IMG/VR virus record: IMGVR_UViG_3300018019_000025
Location: 1 to 33,447 of that record
Strand: one strand, 5' to 3'
Origin: a virus
DNA: 33,447 nucleotides
The notes beneath the pieces are model-generated. The model ran no database searches, was not told the origin of the DNA, and was given only the letters and a program-made list of their open reading frames with translations. The translations under genes were made by a program, and so were the position numbers. Positions 29,993-33,447 of the stretch are shown one piece after another; within the stretch, counting starts at the first letter, position 1, and each line of letters starts with the position of its first letter.

Positions 29993-32242
29993 TTAAAAGT
30001 CGTCGGGCGGTGCGGAAGTCGCCCCTGCCCGCTTCGCTTTCCCCGCCGACACGATCCTTCCGTACACGTCGCCCGGAAGTCCTATGCTGCGATTCACGTT
30101 TACGAGCACCCTGCCGATGTGGTTCAATCGTTCGGGCGTGCCGGCCTTGTGAATGTCCTCTAGCATCCGGCTTTCAAACTCCGTCACGTTCTTCTTCGCG
30201 GAAATAAGTGCCGATGCGTCGGCCCCGCTCTTGACCCAACTATGGTCGATGCCTTTCAATGCCATGACCTGTTTGAACGTCGGACCTTTCGGTTCCCAGT
30301 TTCCCTCGTCGATGCCGTTCTTATATGCCACGTCCTCTAGGCTCATGCCCTTTTGAAGCTGGTCGATGATCCGCCCCGCCTGCTTCTTCGTCAGCAGCGT
30401 GTTGCGTATCGCAAGCCCCAGGAATTCCATGAAGTGATACTGCGGCTCAGTGGCTTCGTTTGTGCTGGCCTGGCTACCGTAGCCTACCTCATGGGCGGTG
30501 TACTCGGCTTCCGCCCCCGCCTTCGCCCGTCTCTCGGCCAGTTCGCGGGCGTGTGCCTCCGCTCGTTCCCGTTCAGCCTTCGCACGGGCCTTTGCTTCCG
30601 CGTCTTCTCGTTTGGCTTGCTCAATGGCTCCCTCTACGTCGGCCTCTTCGTCTATGCCTGTTGACGTGAGAATGTCGCGGGCCCGCTGTACGATCTTGTC
30701 GGGCAAGCCTTCGGCGTATATCTCGACCGTCGATGCACAGTCTGGTAGGCCAGTGATGCCAACAAGGTCAACGACAAGGCAGAAAGGCTTCGTTTCCGCT
30801 ATGGCTGCTAGACGTTCTTCTTTCGTCTTTCCTCCGTCTACCGTCTTGCGGCGCGGCCGGCAACCGCGTCCTTTCATTTGCTCCGCTAGACTGCTGGCCT
30901 CTTTGCTTACTGGCCGGAAAACCGCCACGCACTCTATGTCAGGATCGTTGTAGCCCTCTCTGCATAGCCCGCAAATAGACAGAAATTGAAACTCACCAGA
31001 CTTGTGACCTGCATAAATCGGATTACGGTCGCTTGTGCTGCCGTCTAACTCTTGGGCTTGATTGCTCTTATCGATGTCGAAAGCCTCTATCAGCCTACCG
31101 CACTTGCAAGTTGCCCCATCACCTATCAATAACGTCGGATACCATGCTGTCTTACCGCAGGTGCAAACCGCTCGGCTCCTGGCGTTAATGAACGATGCTA
31201 CGTCCTTCGCCATTTGCACAGTAGGTGAGAAGATGAGCGTCCGCCGGTCCTCCACCATATCGAGCAATGGGCCTACTAGAGTGGCAAGCGTTTTCTCGTT
31301 TCCTAGCTCTCTCTCTAACTGTCCTTCGTCAAAGTCGTTTCCGATCTTTCCGAGAGTCTTGAAGTCTACCCCCTTGACTTCGATGTACCGCTGTTTGTAC
31401 GGTACGGCCCAGCCGTCCAATACTCCGCACATTTGTCCGGGCTTCATTAGCGGCAGATCAAGTGATATGCCTGGAAACATCTTGTCCCCGATACTCACTC
31501 CATCCGAACGCTTAGGTGTCGCGGTCATGCCTGTGCGGCGTGACAATGGATTCTGATCGAACCAATCGACTAAGTGCCCTACTTGCTTCAATGCGTAACT
31601 GAACTTATGAGCCTCGTCGCAGGCTATCAGCCAGTTGTATTTCAACGGGTCATACTTGTGTACCCGGCTCCATCCTCCGCGTGCTGCTTCTGGTTCGGCG
31701 TTTAAGCGGGCTATTTCGTCTCTGGCAACTTCCGGGGCGATGTCGTGCTTTTGCAGCATCTTCAAGATGCTCTTGATCTTCTCTTTAGGAACGCATCCCG
31801 TTTCTATCCCGTATTCTAGCAAGGCGGTTTTTTGTTCCTCTGTCGGTGCCGGCCTAAGTGCTAGCGATTGACGGGTAGCCACGATGATCCTCGGAACATA
31901 CTTCGGATCGAGTAGCGTTGCTGTCCCCATTTCGATCTGCGGTTCCCCCCAATCGGTTCCAAGATAATCCAGTACTTCAAGGCTGAATTGCTTGACAAGT
32001 TCCTCTTCGTAAGAGAGGATCATAGCCCGGTAATCATCGCCGCGTTGTAGCCAAGTGTCGATCTTGAGACAGGTCATCAAGCTCTTGCCGCAACCAGTGA
32101 ACCCGCGTGTGAGTACACCTATTACGCCGCTATCCCATAGGCGGAAAGTCTCGTCATGGTCCGTGATTTGGTAATCGCGGGGAACGATGCCTGCCCGGCT
32201 ACGGGGCTTCTCCGGTTCAGGGAATAAGGAGAGGTCGGTCAA
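29993..32242 (-). CDS. Superfamily 2 DEAD/DEAH helicase with N-terminal clamp-binding-like motif
   Basis: 749 residues from a TTG at 32242 overlapping the upstream stop by TTGA. Walker A GFTGCGKS (47-54), DEAH box (208-211), SAT-type motif GMTATPKR (about 240) and motif VI QMKGRGCRPRR are visible. A zinc knuckle with CTCG and CKCG lies in the second lobe. About residue 555 starts a charged Ala/Glu/Arg coiled coil (EAKARAKAERERAEA), then a winged C-terminal part. Residues 3-7 read DLSLF, close to the sliding-clamp motif QL(S/D)LF. Probably replicative or recombination helicase. Confidence 0.8.
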   Translation of the reverse strand: MTDLSLFPEPEKPRSRAGIVPRDYQITDHDETFRLWDSGVIGVLTRGFTGCGKSLMTCLKIDTWLQRGDDYRAMILSYEEELVKQFSLEVLDYLGTDWGEPQIEMGTATLLDPKYVPRIIVATRQSLALRPAPTEEQKTALLEYGIETGCVPKEKIKSILKMLQKHDIAPEVARDEIARLNAEPEAARGGWSRVHKYDPLKYNWLIACDEAHKFSYALKQVGHLVDWFDQNPLSRRTGMTATPKRSDGVSIGDKMFPGISLDLPLMKPGQMCGVLDGWAVPYKQRYIEVKGVDFKTLGKIGNDFDEGQLERELGNEKTLATLVGPLLDMVEDRRTLIFSPTVQMAKDVASFINARSRAVCTCGKTAWYPTLLIGDGATCKCGRLIEAFDIDKSNQAQELDGSTSDRNPIYAGHKSGEFQFLSICGLCREGYNDPDIECVAVFRPVSKEASSLAEQMKGRGCRPRRKTVDGGKTKEERLAAIAETKPFCLVVDLVGITGLPDCASTVEIYAEGLPDKIVQRARDILTSTGIDEEADVEGAIEQAKREDAEAKARAKAERERAEAHARELAERRAKAGAEAEYTAHEVGYGSQASTNEATEPQYHFMEFLGLAIRNTLLTKKQAGRIIDQLQKGMSLEDVAYKNGIDEGNWEPKGPTFKQVMALKGIDHSWVKSGADASALISAKKNVTEFESRMLEDIHKAGTPERLNHIGRVLVNVNRSIGLPGDVYGRIVSAGKAKRAGATSAPPDDF
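32196..32241 (-). repeat. Direct repeat, copy 1 (start of helicase gene)
   Basis: 46-bp segment ending at the first codons of the helicase. It matches 32677-32722 at 44 of 46 positions; both differences are synonymous in the duplicated reading frame. Confidence 0.9.
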
Positions 32243-32610
32243 CTTAAATCCACCCTACAAGTCTGAGTTGTGCGGCAACGATATGCTGCGGTACACAGCC
32301 AATAAATTGTGAGTCTTCTGGATTTCTTTTCCGTTCGGATCAGCTTCGCCTCTTCGAGCCTCTCGACTGCTGCCATCACGGTCTTCGGGTCCAAGCCGGT
32401 TTCGGTGGCAATCTTGCGGATGCCCGGCCAGGCTTTTCCTGTCTCGTTGTCGGCGTGATAGCCAGCGATGGCGACGTACACGGCCACACCTGCTGACTTG
32501 ATCTTTGGCATTGCGGCTAGGACGTGCTTGGGGACTATTGCAAACGGCCGCTCGAACCTGGTCGGTAGCGGCTCTTCGGGTCCGTGGTATCCGTGGTAGG
32601 GTTTCTTCAT
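32239..32610 (-). CDS. Winged-helix DNA-binding protein (phage replication-organiser type)
   Basis: 123 residues, ATGA overlap upstream. After a His/Pro-rich head, AVYVAIAGYHADNETGKAWPGIRKIATETGLDPKTVMAAVERLEEAKLI gives a winged helix-turn-helix, followed by a basic wing. The GKAWPGIRKIA-type motif is common in phage O/DnaD-like replication initiators and helix-turn-helix 36 proteins. It lies directly before the helicase, with which it overlaps, so origin or helicase loading is suggested. Confidence 0.7.
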   Translation of the reverse strand: MKKPYHGYHGPEEPLPTRFERPFAIVPKHVLAAMPKIKSAGVAVYVAIAGYHADNETGKAWPGIRKIATETGLDPKTVMAAVERLEEAKLIRTEKKSRRLTIYWLCTAAYRCRTTQTCRVDLS

Positions 32611-32723
32611 TCACAATCTCCGGGGGCCGGGCCGACGGCGCGGGGAGGATGGAGCCCGCGGCCGTCAACCCGGCATCGGCTACGGGGCTTCTCCGGTTCG
32701 GGGAATAAGGATAGGTCGGTCAT
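32607..32723 (-). CDS. 38-codon ORF duplicating the helicase N-terminus (clamp-binding-like peptide)
   Basis: It starts at the ATG that overlaps the upstream stop and ends in an ATGA overlap with the winged-helix gene. The first 16 residues (MTDLSLFPEPEKPRSR) are identical to the helicase start although the DNA differs at two silent positions. The remainder is Arg/Gly/Pro-rich. It is either a duplication remnant or a small translated peptide presenting the DLSLF clamp-like motif. Confidence 0.5.
   Translation of the reverse strand: MTDLSLFPEPEKPRSRCRVDGRGLHPPRAVGPAPGDCE
32677..32722 (-). repeat. Direct repeat, copy 2 (start of the 38-codon ORF)
   Basis: Second copy of the 46-bp segment, 481 bases upstream in the transcript. 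See copy 1 for the match. Confidence 0.9.
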
Positions 32724-33447
32724 ACGAGTTGCTGATAGGCGTTCCGAGTCACCATGCCGGTCTTATGGCAGTCCTTGCAACCGGCAGCGTCCCCTTTACA
32801 ACGGGGACACGGTTCGGCGGGCTTGCATGATCGGATGGTTTCCAGCACGGCGGCGAACTTGTCGATTGCCCCTTGCTTGCGGTTCAGGTCTTTCGCCCAG
32901 GGGCCGTCAAGTTTTTCGATCTCCTCGTCAAAGACCTTGCGAATCGCCCGGCAGATGGCTTCGATCTTGGATTGTTCGGCCTTGATCTTCTCTTCAATGG
33001 TGAGTGGGGCCACTTCACCAGTCTCGATGGCATTACGAAGGGTCTGCCGTCCAGCCAGGATGGAAGCCAGCAAGGCCGCTTGCAGGTCTTCGTCGAATTC
33101 CGCGAACTTCGCCCGCTGCTCTTTGGTGGCCTTGATCTTAGCAGCGATGGGACCGTCTTCGTCGGATTCACCGTCATTCTCCCACGGTGCTCCGTCCCCA
33201 TTTTCTGATGGCTCGGGTGCGGGAGGCGGCGGTAGATGACGTTCGACCACGGCTTCCACGGCGGCGGCGGTGATAGGCTCGCCGGTCTTCTCGGATTCCT
33301 TAACAACTTCCGCCCACGCCTTAGCCTGCTCTTTCGGTGTTTCGAGTTGTGCCAGAGGGCGAGCCTCACGTTCTGTCTTAGGTAGCGTTACCCCCCCTTT
33401 GCTGTTTTTGTCCCCCATGGGGGACAAATTTTCGACGCCGCCAGATC
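32720..33447 (-). CDS. ParB-like/zinc-ribbon protein, 5' end outside window
   Basis: The frame is open to the window edge, so the real start lies outside; an internal TTG at 33427 would give 235 residues. The visible segment LPKTEREARPLAQLETPKEQAKAWAE resembles the linker after the ParB-nuclease-like domain in phage and plasmid proteins (LPxxExQxRPLxxLxPxxQxxAWxxAV). A Pro/Glu-rich region, a helical domain and a DnaJ-like zinc knuckle CPRCKG...CKDCHKTG near the end follow. It probably binds DNA. The family is suggested, not proven. Confidence 0.5.
   Translation of the reverse strand, partial: SGGVENLSPMGDKNSKGGVTLPKTEREARPLAQLETPKEQAKAWAEVVKESEKTGEPITAAAVEAVVERHLPPPPAPEPSENGDGAPWENDGESDEDGPIAAKIKATKEQRAKFAEFDEDLQAALLASILAGRQTLRNAIETGEVAPLTIEEKIKAEQSKIEAICRAIRKVFDEEIEKLDGPWAKDLNRKQGAIDKFAAVLETIRSCKPAEPCPRCKGDAAGCKDCHKTGMVTRNAYQQLV
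33407..33428. other. 22-bp perfect palindrome
   Basis: TTTGTCCCCCA followed by its exact complement, centred on CATG, in the ParB-like gene. Could be an operator or a hairpin; coding is uninterrupted through it. Confidence 0.6.

Noticed and set aside
1-33447. Integrase, attachment sites or tRNA genes marking a prophage boundary
   Set aside because: None found by eye; the excisionase-like HTH alone is not evidence for integration.

Overview
The window reads as a large, contiguous piece of a tailed double-stranded DNA phage (Caudoviricetes), or a prophage sliced out of context. Every convincing gene is on the minus strand, so transcription runs from high to low coordinates. Genes are packed tightly, very often with 4-base ATGA, GTGA or TTGA stop/start overlaps, and GTG and TTG starts are used freely. 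I see no integrase, tRNA, rRNA or complete host metabolic operon. The host cannot be named from sequence alone. A G+C-rich bacterium that exports proteins through Sec and carries a type I-C-like CRISPR system is suggested by several phage-coded signal peptides and by two solitary CRISPR repeats; a planctomycete-like host is only a guess.

Right part (33447 to about 20615) is the DNA-handling region. It holds the 3' part of a ParB-like/zinc-ribbon gene, a 38-codon ORF repeating the start of the next helicase, a winged-helix protein, an SF2 helicase, a PD-(D/E)XK nuclease, a membrane protein behind its own promoter, an HNH protein, several small zinc-ribbon proteins, a fused SNF2-like helicase and DNA methyltransferase interrupted by a LAGLIDADG intein, an RMF-like protein, an excisionase-type HTH protein, a DUF3310 protein and the flavin-dependent thymidylate synthase ThyX.

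Middle part (20608 to 11298) begins with a near-consensus sigma70 promoter. It then carries exported proteins including a papain-family peptidase, a lysis-like cassette (permuted NlpC/P60 protein and small membrane proteins), TerS, TerL, portal, a GIY-YIG fragment, a GroES-like co-chaperonin and a phage sigma factor of the FliA/sigma-28 type. A rho-independent terminator follows the sigma gene.

Left part (11196 to 1) is the head and neck module: capsid protease with a nested scaffold gene, a repeat-rich structural protein, an exported small protein, the HK97-type major capsid protein, head-completion and neck proteins, a secreted thioredoxin-fold protein, two membrane proteins, an exported anchored protein, and a beta-helix tail spike that runs off the left edge. 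No tape-measure gene is visible.

The most interesting signal is a pair of isolated 32-nt CRISPR repeat units, 3.7 kb apart, in the two largest gaps of the packaging/head region. Both are oriented with the genes, differ only by two changes that keep the hairpin, and have no spacers or cas genes. This is what phage RNA-based anti-CRISPRs (solitary repeat units) look like, here for a type I-C-like repeat.
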